Source of the DNA: Nocardioidaceae bacterium
GTDB taxonomy: Bacteria > Actinomycetota > Actinomycetes > Propionibacteriales > Nocardioidaceae
Reading direction: 5' to 3'
NCBI GenBank assembly: GCA_013361955.1
Contig: JABFXA010000128.1
Location: 1-64,000, forward strand
Length of the DNA stretch: 64,000 nt
Within the stretch, counting starts at the first letter, position 1; each line of letters begins with the position of its first letter. Below are positions 1 to 8,078 of the stretch, one piece after another. The notes below the pieces were generated by a model. That model had not been told where the DNA came from, did no database searches, and saw nothing but the letters and a program-made list of their open reading frames with translations. The translations under genes were made by a program, and so were the position numbers.

Positions 1-125
1 GAGGAGGGTTGCGGTGTCGGACATGAGTCCATTCAAGCAGTGTCCACCGACAGTTCCTGGGCCGAATCCCCTGCTGTGGAAAGGGATTCTCCGCATCAGC
101 CTGTGGACGGAATCCGGCTCGCCGG

Positions 126-169
126 GTTGGTTTCGAGGCTCGCGGCGGGCCGCTCGCACCTCAACCAAC
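126..169. repeat. Dispersed REP-like element, copy 1
   Basis: Short structured repeat with the core TTTCGAGGCTCGC...CTCGCACCTCAACCA, flanked by perfect 7-base inverted arms GTTGGTT (126-132) and AACCAAC (163-169). It lies directly at the 3' end of the minus-strand SMP-30 gene, so it may act as a terminator or mRNA 3' stabiliser. Related copies lie at 31155, 48417 and 55677. I see no gene in bases 1-171. Confidence 0.6.
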
Positions 170-171
170 GG

Positions 172-990
172 TCAGGGGTGTCCCGCGTGCGGGGCCGGGG
201 CAGGGTAGGTCAGCACCTGCCCGGTGCGCTCACCGCCGCCGTGCTGCCAGTCCAGCCGCTCCCAGTCCGTCGCCACGATGTGCAGCAGCCGGCCGTCGGG
301 GCCGCCCAGCATGCAGGCGAAGCAGCCGCGGTCGACCTCGACCGTCTCGAGCACGGTGCCGCCCTCGGCGACCCGGCGGCAGTGCCGGTGCGGCACGTCG
401 GCGTACCAGACCGCGCCGTCCACATCGAGGCAGATCCCGTCGGGCGCGGCGGCGTCGCCCAGCTCCGCCCAGGTACGGCGGCCCGTCAGCGACCCGTCGG
501 CGGTGATCGTGAACGCGGTCAGCCGGTGCGCGTGCGACTCGGCCACGATGAGCGTCGACCCGTCGGGCGTGACCGCCATGCCGTTCGGGAACCACAGGTC
601 GTCGGCCACCTCGCGGGTCTCGCCGTCCGGGGTGACGACTGCCGCGATGCCGGGTCGGGGCTCCTCGCCGGGCATCGACCCCGGCATGTTCACGAACACC
701 CGGCCGGCGGGGTCGACGACGACCTCGTTCCACGGCCGACCGGTCCCGCCGTACGGCGACAGGTCGGGGCCGACCAGCACACCGCGGGGCGTCGTGTAGA
801 CCTCGCGGCCGTCGGGCAGCCAGTCCACCGAGACCGGCAGCCCCTCGATCCGGCGGACCACGTCCACGCTCCCCCGGTCGTCGACGGTGACCACCTCGCC
901 GGCCAGCCAGTCGCAGAGCCAGAGCCGGTCGTCGTGCCACCGGGGTGACTCGCCCATCGCGAGTCCGGTGGCGAGCACGCGCGTCGTCAT
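172..990 (-). CDS. SMP-30/gluconolactonase/LRE family protein
   Basis: A 272-residue six-bladed beta-propeller hydrolase of the SMP-30/Gnl/LRE family, members of which hydrolyse sugar lactones with a single divalent metal. The N-terminal GESPRW motif holds the family's metal-ligand glutamate, a WFPNGMAVTPDG segment supplies the asparagine ligand, and a later APDGICLDVDGAVW stretch holds further propeller turns. I place the start at the ATG giving MTTRVLATG, because family homology begins there; an in-frame GTG lies 7 codons upstream. There is no signal peptide, so it should be cytoplasmic. The substrate cannot be told from sequence. A second family member lies at 43329. Confidence 0.85.
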   Translation of the reverse strand: MTTRVLATGLAMGESPRWHDDRLWLCDWLAGEVVTVDDRGSVDVVRRIEGLPVSVDWLPDGREVYTTPRGVLVGPDLSPYGGTGRPWNEVVVDPAGRVFVNMPGSMPGEEPRPGIAAVVTPDGETREVADDLWFPNGMAVTPDGSTLIVAESHAHRLTAFTITADGSLTGRRTWAELGDAAAPDGICLDVDGAVWYADVPHRHCRRVAEGGTVLETVEVDRGCFACMLGGPDGRLLHIVATDWERLDWQHGGGERTGQVLTYPAPAPHAGHP

Positions 991-1056
991 ACGGAAACAG
1001 ACCTCGGTCAAGACGGGAACTCATCGCGCCCATGCGCAACGGCCCATCCGCGCGCG

Positions 1057-1320
1057 ATGCTGGACGCATGGGCGCTGCGGTTCGTCGGCCGGGTCAGCTA
1101 CGCCTTCTACCTGTGGCACGTGCCGCTGTTCCGGCTCTCCGGTACGACGTACGGGCGCGCGTCCACGCTGCCGTGGATCGTGCTGTCCTTCGCGCTGGCG
1201 GTGGCCTCGACGCTGCTGGAGGAGCCGCTGCGGCGTAGGTGGCGGCACCGCAGCGGCCGCGCGGGGTCAGCCGGCCAGCCGGGCCCGGGTCGCCTCGACG
1301 TCCATCCCGTGCAGCCGTAG
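1057..1320 (+). pseudogene. Acyltransferase family 3 C-terminal remnant
   Basis: The reading frame encodes 87 residues, the first 65 or so looking like the last two membrane segments of an OafA/YrhL-type acyltransferase 3. The phrase GRVSYAFYLWHVPLF is a hallmark of the penultimate helix, and STLLEEPLRRR is the usual end of the family. These proteins normally have 10 helices and about 350-400 residues, so nearly all of the enzyme is missing. The frame then runs on into the 3' end of the opposing amidohydrolase gene without a natural C-terminus. I read it as a decayed leftover rather than a working gene. Confidence 0.6.
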
Positions 1321-2265
1321 CAGGTTCTCGCCGAGGATCTTGCGCTTGGCCTGCTCGGTGAGGGGTGGGTACCCGTAGCCGTCGACGAGGTCCTGCGGGA
1401 TCTCGAAGTTCCAGAACGCGTCGAGCGCCCACTGCGGCTGCCAGATCGGCGCCTCGCTGCCATAGACGATCTTGTCCTCGCCGCACCAGAACAACAGCTT
1501 GCCGATCAGCTCCGCGAACATCCGGGGCGCGCGGACCACGAAGTTGATGGAGGCCGCGAGCGACGCGTAGAGGTTCGGGTAGCGGATCAGCTGCCAGCAG
1601 GTCTCGTCGATGAACGGCAGACCGACGTGGTAGATCACGAAGTTGATGTCCGGGAACGCCCCGGCCGCGCCGTCCATGTCCCAGGTCTGGGTGTGCTCGA
1701 TCATCTGCGGGCCGAGCGGCACGCCCTTGTGCACGCCGATCAGGTTCACACCCAGCTCCTGGATCCGCTCGAAGACCGGGAACGCCACCTTCGGGTCGTC
1801 CATCCGCCACGGCACCTGGCCGCCGTCCTCGTAGCGCACGTTGTAGAACTTGAACGCCCTCGCGCCGTACTCCTCGACCTGGCGGGTCACGTCGTCGAGC
1901 GCCGCCTTGCCCTCCAGCGGGTTCACGGTGCCCCACAGCACGGTGCGGTCGGGGTCGATCTGCGCGAGCTTCGCGCACTCCGTCCAGGGCGACAGCCCGT
2001 CCTTGTACAGGTCGGTGAGCGGCAGCGGCATCGCGACGAGCATGTCGGTGTCGGAGCCGCCGTAGACCATCTCGTGGATCTCCTCGACGCTCCACTTGTG
2101 CAGGAACTCCTCCGCCGACATCAGCGGCAGCCCCTGCGGCGTCAGCACGGTGTGGAACGCGTAGAGGTGGTTGGAGAACATCCGCCCGGCCGGGCCACGG
2201 GCGTTGTCGTCCTCGAAGTTGAACGGGTGTGCGACCCCGTCGAACACCAGTGCGTCACCGATCAT
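1267..2265 (-). CDS. Amidohydrolase family 2 (metal-dependent TIM-barrel) protein
   Basis: A 332-residue protein of the amidohydrolase-2 superfamily (relatives of aminocarboxymuconate-semialdehyde decarboxylase). Visible marks are an N-terminal GVAHPFNFEDDN segment with the first metal histidine, IYHVGLPF at the strand holding a catalytic histidine, and KIVYGSEAPIWQPQ at the C-terminal catalytic acidic strand. The start ATG overlaps the stop of the upstream DUF59-type gene by four bases (ATGA), showing translational coupling. The pairing with a small Fe-S assembly factor and a divergent IclR regulator points to breakdown of an aromatic or cyclic acid, but the substrate is unknown. Confidence 0.8.
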   Translation of the reverse strand: MIGDALVFDGVAHPFNFEDDNARGPAGRMFSNHLYAFHTVLTPQGLPLMSAEEFLHKWSVEEIHEMVYGGSDTDMLVAMPLPLTDLYKDGLSPWTECAKLAQIDPDRTVLWGTVNPLEGKAALDDVTRQVEEYGARAFKFYNVRYEDGGQVPWRMDDPKVAFPVFERIQELGVNLIGVHKGVPLGPQMIEHTQTWDMDGAAGAFPDINFVIYHVGLPFIDETCWQLIRYPNLYASLAASINFVVRAPRMFAELIGKLLFWCGEDKIVYGSEAPIWQPQWALDAFWNFEIPQDLVDGYGYPPLTEQAKRKILGENLLRLHGMDVEATRARLAG

Positions 2266-2645
2266 GGCGAGTCCTTCGTGGAGTGGGCGGAGACCCGGCT
2301 CGCGGCGTACGACGCGGGGTCGGCCACCGTGTTCGGGTCGGGGAGGAAGCGGAGCTTGGCGCGGGCGCTGTCGGAGAGCCGTGCCGGCGACCAGGCCTCG
2401 TGCCAGACCAGCTCGACGGTGGCGGTCTGCACACCGGGGAGGGAGCACACGGCGGTCTCGATGTCCCCGAGCACCGCGGTCGCGAACGGGCACCAGCCCG
2501 AGGTGAGCACCAGCTCGACGTGGGCCGCGCCCGCGTCGATCTCGGCGCTCTGCAGCAGCCCCATGTCGACGACGGAGATGCCCTTGTCGCGGCAGCACGG
2601 GTCGTAGACGTCACGCAGCACGTCGCGCACCGACGGGTCGATCAC
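2262..2645 (-). CDS. MIP18/DUF59-type metal-sulfur cluster assembly factor
   Basis: A 127-residue protein of the MIP18/PaaD (DUF59) family, which helps mature Fe-S or other metalloenzymes. The family pattern is clear: an N-terminal helix ending in a bipartite DPCC...GISVVDMGLL stretch (usually DPE..VNIVDLGLV), then a strand and the CPF motif in LTSGWCPFAT with its conserved cysteine, then a GVQTATVELVWHEAWSP segment ending in the W(S/T)P signature. It is the first gene of a two-gene operon and overlaps the amidohydrolase by four bases, which suggests it matures that enzyme or a partner encoded elsewhere. Confidence 0.8.
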   Translation of the reverse strand: MIDPSVRDVLRDVYDPCCRDKGISVVDMGLLQSAEIDAGAAHVELVLTSGWCPFATAVLGDIETAVCSLPGVQTATVELVWHEAWSPARLSDSARAKLRFLPDPNTVADPASYAASRVSAHSTKDSP

Positions 2646-2690
2646 GCCGCCAGTCTCGACCCGCTCCGATGGGCCGGGTACCCCCTCAGA

Positions 2691-2736
2691 TTTCGCATGA
2701 CGAAACGGTGGACGGTCCCGCGCCGCTGCCTACGAT
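2691..2736 (+). promoter_or_regulatory. IclR-type operator and iclR promoter
   Basis: A palindrome TTTCGCATGACGAAA (2691-2705; arms TTTCG/CGAAA around five bases) lies midway between the divergent Fe-S assembly gene and the IclR gene. Just after it come a weak -35 TGGACG (2709-2714) and a -10 TACGAT (2731-2736) with 16-base spacing, reading toward iclR. IclR regulators usually bind such short inverted repeats in divergent regions, so this is a likely auto-regulatory site. Confidence 0.5.
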
Positions 2737-2778
2737 GGGGGCACGGCCGGGTGGCGACGGCCGAGGACGAGGTGTGCG

Positions 2779-3558
2779 ATGGAGCCTGGTGCCGAGGTTC
2801 CGGACGACGGCCGGCCGGACGACTTCGTGCAGAGTGTCGGGCGCGCCGTGCGGGTGCTCGAGGTCGTCGGGCGCGAGCCGGGGCTGCCGGTGAAGGCGAT
2901 CGCCCGCAAGTGCGAGCTGAACATCTCCACCAGCTACCACCTGGTGCGCACGCTGGCCTACGAGGGCTACCTGGTCCGGCTGCCCAACGGCACCTACGTG
3001 ATCGGGGAGTCCGTCGCGCGCCGGTTCCACGACCTGGTCACGTCGCTCGGACGACCACCCGAGGCGGCGGTGGTGCTCCGCCAGCTGTCCGAGCGGGTGG
3101 GCCTGAGCTCCTACCTCGGCCTGCTGCACGAGGAACGCGTCACCGTCGTCGAGGTGGCCGAGGCCGCCGGCTCACCGTACCTGGAGGACTTCGAGGTGGG
3201 CCTCGACGTGTCCGCGCACGCGACCGCGCTCGGCAAGGCGCTGCTGGTCGGGATGCCGCCGCGGCAGCGGCACCGGTTCCTGGCCAGCCACGAGCTGCGG
3301 CCGTTCACGAGCCGCACCCGCACCGACGTCGAGGCGCTCGAGGCGGAGCTGCGCCTGGTCCGGCCCGACGCGCCGGTGAGCGAGCACGGCGAGTTCCGCG
3401 ACGGGGTCTCCTGCACCGCCACGCTGGTCCCCCGGCAGCGGGCGCAGGATCCGGCCTGGGCGGTGGTGGTGGCGGTCGCCGACGAGGAGGTCTCCGAGCG
3501 GATCGCCGCCGAGGTCACGCTGGCCGCGGCCGACCTGGCCGGGAGCGTGGGCCGCTGA
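2779..3558 (+). CDS. IclR family transcriptional regulator
   Basis: A 259-residue IclR regulator. Residues 15-80 form the winged helix-turn-helix (SVGRAVRVLEVVGREPGLPVKAIARKC..., with recognition-helix sequence NISTSYHLVRTL), and residues 95-255 form the IclR effector-binding domain, including the typical SAHATALGKALL turn. It is divergent from the Fe-S factor/amidohydrolase operon and probably controls it through the palindrome in the shared region. The effector is likely the operon's substrate or product, which is unknown. Confidence 0.9.
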   Translation: MEPGAEVPDDGRPDDFVQSVGRAVRVLEVVGREPGLPVKAIARKCELNISTSYHLVRTLAYEGYLVRLPNGTYVIGESVARRFHDLVTSLGRPPEAAVVLRQLSERVGLSSYLGLLHEERVTVVEVAEAAGSPYLEDFEVGLDVSAHATALGKALLVGMPPRQRHRFLASHELRPFTSRTRTDVEALEAELRLVRPDAPVSEHGEFRDGVSCTATLVPRQRAQDPAWAVVVAVADEEVSERIAAEVTLAAADLAGSVGR

Positions 3559-3577
3559 ACGGCCCGGGCAGGCACCT

Positions 3578-3591
3578 CGGCGTCGACGCCG
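3578..3591. terminator. Perfect palindrome between converging genes
   Basis: CGGCGTCGACGCCG is a perfect 14-base palindrome 20 bases past the iclR stop codon. It sits between the ends of the iclR gene and the converging LacI/GntR regulator. There is no T-run, as is common for actinobacterial terminators. Bases 3559-3701 otherwise show no gene. Confidence 0.3.
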
Positions 3592-3701
3592 TCAGGACGA
3601 CCGCGTGTCCAGGAACCGGTCCACGACGCCGCGCACCCGTCGTCGTCACCCGGCCCGGTCCCGAGGCTGCAGGAGGCGGTGTCGTACGCCGGCCGCGACC
3701 G

Positions 3702-4841
3702 TCAGCGGCTGCCGGTGACGGACAGCCGGTTGCGACCCAGCTCGACGCTGTGCACGCGGCCGGGGAGCACGACGTGCCGCAACGGCTCGGTGGACCCGGA
3801 CATCCGGGCGTGCAGCACCCGGGCCGCGGTCGCGCCCATGTCGCGCGCCGGCAGGGTCGCGGAGACGACGGCCATCGGCGAGACGTCGTACGGGCCGAGC
3901 TCGTCCATGTTGGCCAGCTCGATGGTCCCCGGGAACCCGTCCGGGAGCGCCAGCAGGTCGGAGGCCGCCATCGCCATGGTCCCGGCGTTGCCGCCGATGA
4001 TCGCGGTGAGCCCGCCCGGCGAGTCGATCAGCGACCGCAGCCGGCGCTGCCGCCGGTCGGGCGACAGCGCGGAGTAGTCCCGCAGGGCCGATCGCTCCGG
4101 CAGCTCGGACAGGCCGCGGTCGCGCAGCGCCCGGTAGTGCCCGCTGAGCCGGTCCCGGACGCTGGTGACGTCCTCCTCGCCCCAGAGCAGCGCGGGCGAG
4201 CTGTGCCCGCGGTCGAGCACCGCGGACGTCACCTCGTAGCCGATCGCGAAGTCGTCGAAGATCACCGCGTCGGTCGGCATCGAGGGCAGGTACCGGTCGA
4301 CCAGGACGAACGCGGCACCGGCGCGCCGCAGCTCGTCGACCGTGGTCGCGGCGCGCGAGTGGTCGCGCAGGTACGCGATCACGCCGTCCGCGCCCTCCTC
4401 GACGGTGCGGCGCAGCACGGCGTTCTCCGAGTCGAGGTCGGGGGTGGTGGCCACCACCAGCCGGTGGTCGTGCACCTGGCACTCGGCGGCGATGCCGGCC
4501 CGGACGGCGACCTGGTGCGGGTCGACGTCGTTGGGGCTCACGAACGCGACGGTGCGCTGCCGTGACCGCCTCGCCGGGGTCGCGGCCGCGGGCTCGGTCT
4601 CGGCCACGAAGGTGCCCTTGCCGCGGTGCCGGACCACGAGTCCCTCGGCCACCAGGTCGTTGAGCGCCCGCACCGCCGTGGTCGTCGAGACACCGAACTG
4701 CTCGACGATCTGGCGCTGGGTCACGAACGGCTCGTCGGGCGCGAAGTCGCCGCGGGCGATGGCGTCGCGCAGCGAGGCCTTGACCCACGCGAACAGGGTC
4801 GTGCCGGCCGGTGGTCCGCCGCTCGGAGGCTCGATGCCCAC
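3702..4841 (-). CDS. GntR-head/LacI-type sensor transcriptional regulator
   Basis: A 379-residue chimeric regulator. Residues 15-78 are a GntR winged helix (RDAIARGDFAPDEPFVTQRQIVEQFG..., ending in the wing LVVRHRGKGTFVAE), followed by a linker and a periplasmic-binding-protein-like sugar sensor (about 92-375) of the LacI/GalR type. This AraR-like layout is typical of local sugar regulators. It is divergent from the GH38 mannosidase and its ABC transporter and most likely represses them until a mannose-containing ligand binds. The start ATG lies about 120 bases from the mannosidase start, across the promoter/operator region at 4886-4926. Confidence 0.85.
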   Translation of the reverse strand: MGIEPPSGGPPAGTTLFAWVKASLRDAIARGDFAPDEPFVTQRQIVEQFGVSTTTAVRALNDLVAEGLVVRHRGKGTFVAETEPAAATPARRSRQRTVAFVSPNDVDPHQVAVRAGIAAECQVHDHRLVVATTPDLDSENAVLRRTVEEGADGVIAYLRDHSRAATTVDELRRAGAAFVLVDRYLPSMPTDAVIFDDFAIGYEVTSAVLDRGHSSPALLWGEEDVTSVRDRLSGHYRALRDRGLSELPERSALRDYSALSPDRRQRRLRSLIDSPGGLTAIIGGNAGTMAMAASDLLALPDGFPGTIELANMDELGPYDVSPMAVVSATLPARDMGATAARVLHARMSGSTEPLRHVVLPGRVHSVELGRNRLSVTGSR

Positions 4842-4885
4842 GCTTTCACCCCTCTCCGGGTGTCATGAGCATACGAGCATCCGCT

Positions 4886-4926
4886 GGATTTGATGTATTG
4901 ACGTGCTAAATCCCGGGACTTAGGGT
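4886..4926 (+). promoter_or_regulatory. Mannosidase operon promoter with overlapping inverted repeat
   Basis: A good promoter faces the mannosidase gene: -35 TTGACG (4898-4903), 17-base spacer, -10 TAGGGT (4921-4926). An inverted repeat GGATTT (4886-4891)/AAATCC (4908-4913) straddles the -35 box, placed where a repressor would block RNA polymerase. The divergent GntR/LacI-type regulator is the obvious candidate to bind it. A GGAGG ribosome-binding site follows at about 4947-4951. Confidence 0.55.
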
Positions 4927-4959
4927 CCGAGTGACGCACCCAACACGGAGGCATGCCAC

Positions 4960-7900
4960 ATGCATGACGATCGGGTCCATGTTGAGCGCCGCATCTCGCG
5001 GATGCTGGACGAACGCCTGCGGCCGGCGGTCTACCGCGACGCCGTCCCGCTCGCGCTGGAGTCCTGGCAGGCACCGGGTGAGCCGGTGCCCGTCGAGGAG
5101 GGGCTGCGGGCCCAGTACTCCGAGGCGAAGCCCGGTGAGCTGTGGGGACCGCCCTGGGGCACCACCTGGTTCCGGGTGACCGGCACCGTCCCCGGGTCCT
5201 GGGCCGGCCGCGAGGTGCAGGCGGTCGTCGACCTCGGGTTCGCCACCGACCGGCCCGGCTTCTCCGCCGAGGCGCTGGCGATGCGGCCCGACGGCAGCCC
5301 GATCAAGGCGCTGAACCCGATGAGCACCTGGCTCCCGGTCGCCTCCCCCGCCCGCGGCGGCGAGCCCGTCGAGGTGTACGTCGAGGCCGCGTCGAACCCC
5401 GACGTCGCCGGCGCCGGCATCGGCAGCCACCTGGGCGACGTGCTCACCGCCGGGCGCGAGCCGCTCTACCAGGTCCGCCGGGTGGAGCTCGCGGTGTTCG
5501 ACCGCACCGTCTGGGAGCTGGTGCAGGACCTCGAGGTCCTCGACCAGCTGATGCGCCAGCTGCCCACCGACGCGAACCGCCGCTGGCAGCTGCTGCGCAC
5601 CCTCGAGCGCGCCCTCGACCTCCTCGACCTCGGCGACGTCTCCGGGTCGGCCTCCGCGGTCCGCGACGAGCTCGCGCCCGCGCTGGCGGCGCCGGCGCAC
5701 GCGGGGGCGCACGTGGTCAGCGCGGTCGGGCACGCGCACATCGACTCGGCGTGGCTGTGGCCGCTGCGCGAGACGGTCCGCAAGGTGGCCCGCACGGTCT
5801 CCAACGTCACCTCGCTGATGGACGACCACCCCGAGCTGGTGTTCGCGATGTCGTCGGCGCAGCAGTGGGCATGGATGAAGGAGCACCGTCCCGAGGTGTG
5901 GGAGCGGATGCGCGAGAAGGTCGGCACCGGGCAGCTCGTCCCCGTGGGCGGCATGTGGGTGGAGTCCGACACCAACCTGCCCGGCGGCGAGGCCCTGGCC
6001 CGCCAGCTGGTGCACGGCAAGCGGTTCTTCCTCGACGAGCTCGGCATCGAGACCACCGAGGTGTGGCTGCCCGACTCGTTCGGCTACACCGCGGCGCTGC
6101 CGCAGCTGGTGGCGCTCTCCGGGTCGCAGTGGTTCCTGACCCAGAAGATCTCCTGGAACCAGACCAACAAGCACCCGCACCACACGTTCTGGTGGGAGGG
6201 GCTCGACGGCACCCGGGTCTTCACGCACTTCCCGCCGGTGGACACGTACAACTCCGAGCTGTCCGGCGCGGAGCTGGCGCACCTGGTCCGCAACTTCTCC
6301 GAGAAGGGCCTGGCGAACCGGTCGCTGGTGCCCTTCGGCCATGGTGACGGCGGCGGCGGACCGACCCGCGAGATGCTCGCCCGCGCCGCCCGCCTGAAGG
6401 ACCTCGAGGGCTCCGCGAAGGTCGAGATCGAGGCGCCTGCGGCCTTCTTCGAGAAGGCGCTGGCCGACCACGCCGACCCGGCGGTGTGGGCCGGCGAGCT
6501 GTACCTCGAGCTGCACCGGGCGACGTACACGACGCAGGCCGGCACCAAGCAGGGCAACCGGCGCAGCGAGCACCTGCTGCGCGAGGCCGAGCTGTGGGCG
6601 ACCACGGCGGCGGTCCGCACGGGTGCGCCGTACCCGGCGGCCGAGCTCGACCGGATCTGGAAGGTCGTGCTGCTGAACCAGTTCCACGACATCCTCCCCG
6701 GGTCGTCGATCGCCTGGGTGCACCGCGAGGCGCGCGACACCTACGCCCGGGTGGCCGCCGAGCTCGAGAGCCTGATCGCCACCGCGCAGACCGCGCTGGC
6801 CGGCGACCCCTCCACCGACGACCGGGTGCTGTTCAACGCCGCACCGCACGCCCGTGGCGGTGTGCCGGCCGGCGGCGCGGTGGTCAGCGAGCAGGCCCTC
6901 GGCGCGACCGAGGCACACGTCACCGCCGACGGCGACGGCTACGTGCTCGACAACGGGCTGGTCCGCGCGGTCGTCGACGGTCGCGGCCTGCTCACCTCGG
7001 TCGTCGACCTGGCCTCCGGGCGCGAGGCGATCGCCGCGGGAGCCGCCGGCAACCTGCTGCAGCTGCACCCCGACGTGCCGAACAACTGGGACGCCTGGGA
7101 CGTCGACCGGCACTACACGCGCCGGGTCACCGACCTGGTCGACCACACCTCCCTGGCGCCCGTCGACGGTGCCGCCGCGGTGCGCGTCGAACGGCGCTTC
7201 GGCGACTCGACGGCCACCCAGGTGGTATCGCTCGAGCCCGGTGCCGGCCGGGTCGACGTCGAGACCGAGGTCGACTGGCACGAGGTCGAGACGTTCCTCA
7301 AGGCGGCGTTCCCGCTCGACGTACGCGCCGACCGGTCGTCCGCGGAGACCCAGTTCGGGTACGTCGAGCGGTCCACCACCACGAACACCAGCTGGGACGT
7401 GGCCCGCTTCGAGATCTGCGCGCACCGATACCTGCACGTGGGCGAGCCGGGCTACGGGCTGGCGGTCGTCAACGACTCCAGCTACGGCCACGACGTCACC
7501 CGCAGCGTGCGCGACGACGGCGGCACCACCACCACGGTGCGGCTGTCGCTGCTGCGGGCGCCGCGCTTCCCAGACCCGGAGACCGACCAGGGCCGGCACC
7601 GGTTCCGCTACGGGCTGGTGGTCGGCGCCGACCTCCTCGACGCCACCCGCGAGGGGCACTGGATGAACCTGCCCCCGCGCAGCATCCCGGGTGACACCGC
7701 GTTCGAGCCGCTCGTCTCCGTCGACCAGGACGGGATCGTGGTGTCGGCGGTGAAGCTCGCCGACGACGCCGGCACGGACCCCGACGGCGACGTCGTGGTC
7801 CGGGTCTACGAGGCGCTCGGCGCACGTGCGACCGGGCACCTGTCCCTCGGGTTCCCGGCCGGGTCGGTCGTCGCGACCGACCTGCTCGAACGGCCGCTCG

Positions 7901-8001
7901 CCGACGGCGCCGTCGAGGTGTCCACCGACGGCCGGGTCGGCCTGATCCTGCGCCCGTTCCAGGTGCTCACCCTGCGCGTCACCCGGGCTCAACGCGCCTG
8001 A
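4960..8001 (+). CDS. Alpha-mannosidase, glycoside hydrolase family 38
   Basis: A 1013-residue GH38 alpha-mannosidase of the bacterial/vacuolar (ManB-like) type, near the usual length. The zinc-site motif GHAHIDSAWLWPL sits at residues 257-269 (His260, Asp262 as ligands), and the nucleophile region GMWVESDTNLPGGE puts the catalytic aspartate at residue 337. A C-terminal beta-sandwich follows from about residue 620. There is no signal peptide, so it works in the cytoplasm on imported oligomannosides. The ATG has a GGAGG site 8 bases upstream. It leads an operon with a solute-binding lipoprotein and two permeases, 77 bases downstream. Confidence 0.93.
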   Translation: MHDDRVHVERRISRMLDERLRPAVYRDAVPLALESWQAPGEPVPVEEGLRAQYSEAKPGELWGPPWGTTWFRVTGTVPGSWAGREVQAVVDLGFATDRPGFSAEALAMRPDGSPIKALNPMSTWLPVASPARGGEPVEVYVEAASNPDVAGAGIGSHLGDVLTAGREPLYQVRRVELAVFDRTVWELVQDLEVLDQLMRQLPTDANRRWQLLRTLERALDLLDLGDVSGSASAVRDELAPALAAPAHAGAHVVSAVGHAHIDSAWLWPLRETVRKVARTVSNVTSLMDDHPELVFAMSSAQQWAWMKEHRPEVWERMREKVGTGQLVPVGGMWVESDTNLPGGEALARQLVHGKRFFLDELGIETTEVWLPDSFGYTAALPQLVALSGSQWFLTQKISWNQTNKHPHHTFWWEGLDGTRVFTHFPPVDTYNSELSGAELAHLVRNFSEKGLANRSLVPFGHGDGGGGPTREMLARAARLKDLEGSAKVEIEAPAAFFEKALADHADPAVWAGELYLELHRATYTTQAGTKQGNRRSEHLLREAELWATTAAVRTGAPYPAAELDRIWKVVLLNQFHDILPGSSIAWVHREARDTYARVAAELESLIATAQTALAGDPSTDDRVLFNAAPHARGGVPAGGAVVSEQALGATEAHVTADGDGYVLDNGLVRAVVDGRGLLTSVVDLASGREAIAAGAAGNLLQLHPDVPNNWDAWDVDRHYTRRVTDLVDHTSLAPVDGAAAVRVERRFGDSTATQVVSLEPGAGRVDVETEVDWHEVETFLKAAFPLDVRADRSSAETQFGYVERSTTTNTSWDVARFEICAHRYLHVGEPGYGLAVVNDSSYGHDVTRSVRDDGGTTTTVRLSLLRAPRFPDPETDQGRHRFRYGLVVGADLLDATREGHWMNLPPRSIPGDTAFEPLVSVDQDGIVVSAVKLADDAGTDPDGDVVVRVYEALGARATGHLSLGFPAGSVVATDLLERPLADGAVEVSTDGRVGLILRPFQVLTLRVTRAQRA

Positions 8002-8078
8002 CCCCCGCCCGTCCCGTCGCACCCACTGCAGTCCCACCACCCCGCACGCCGCCAGGCGGTTGCTCTCGGAGGAGAACC

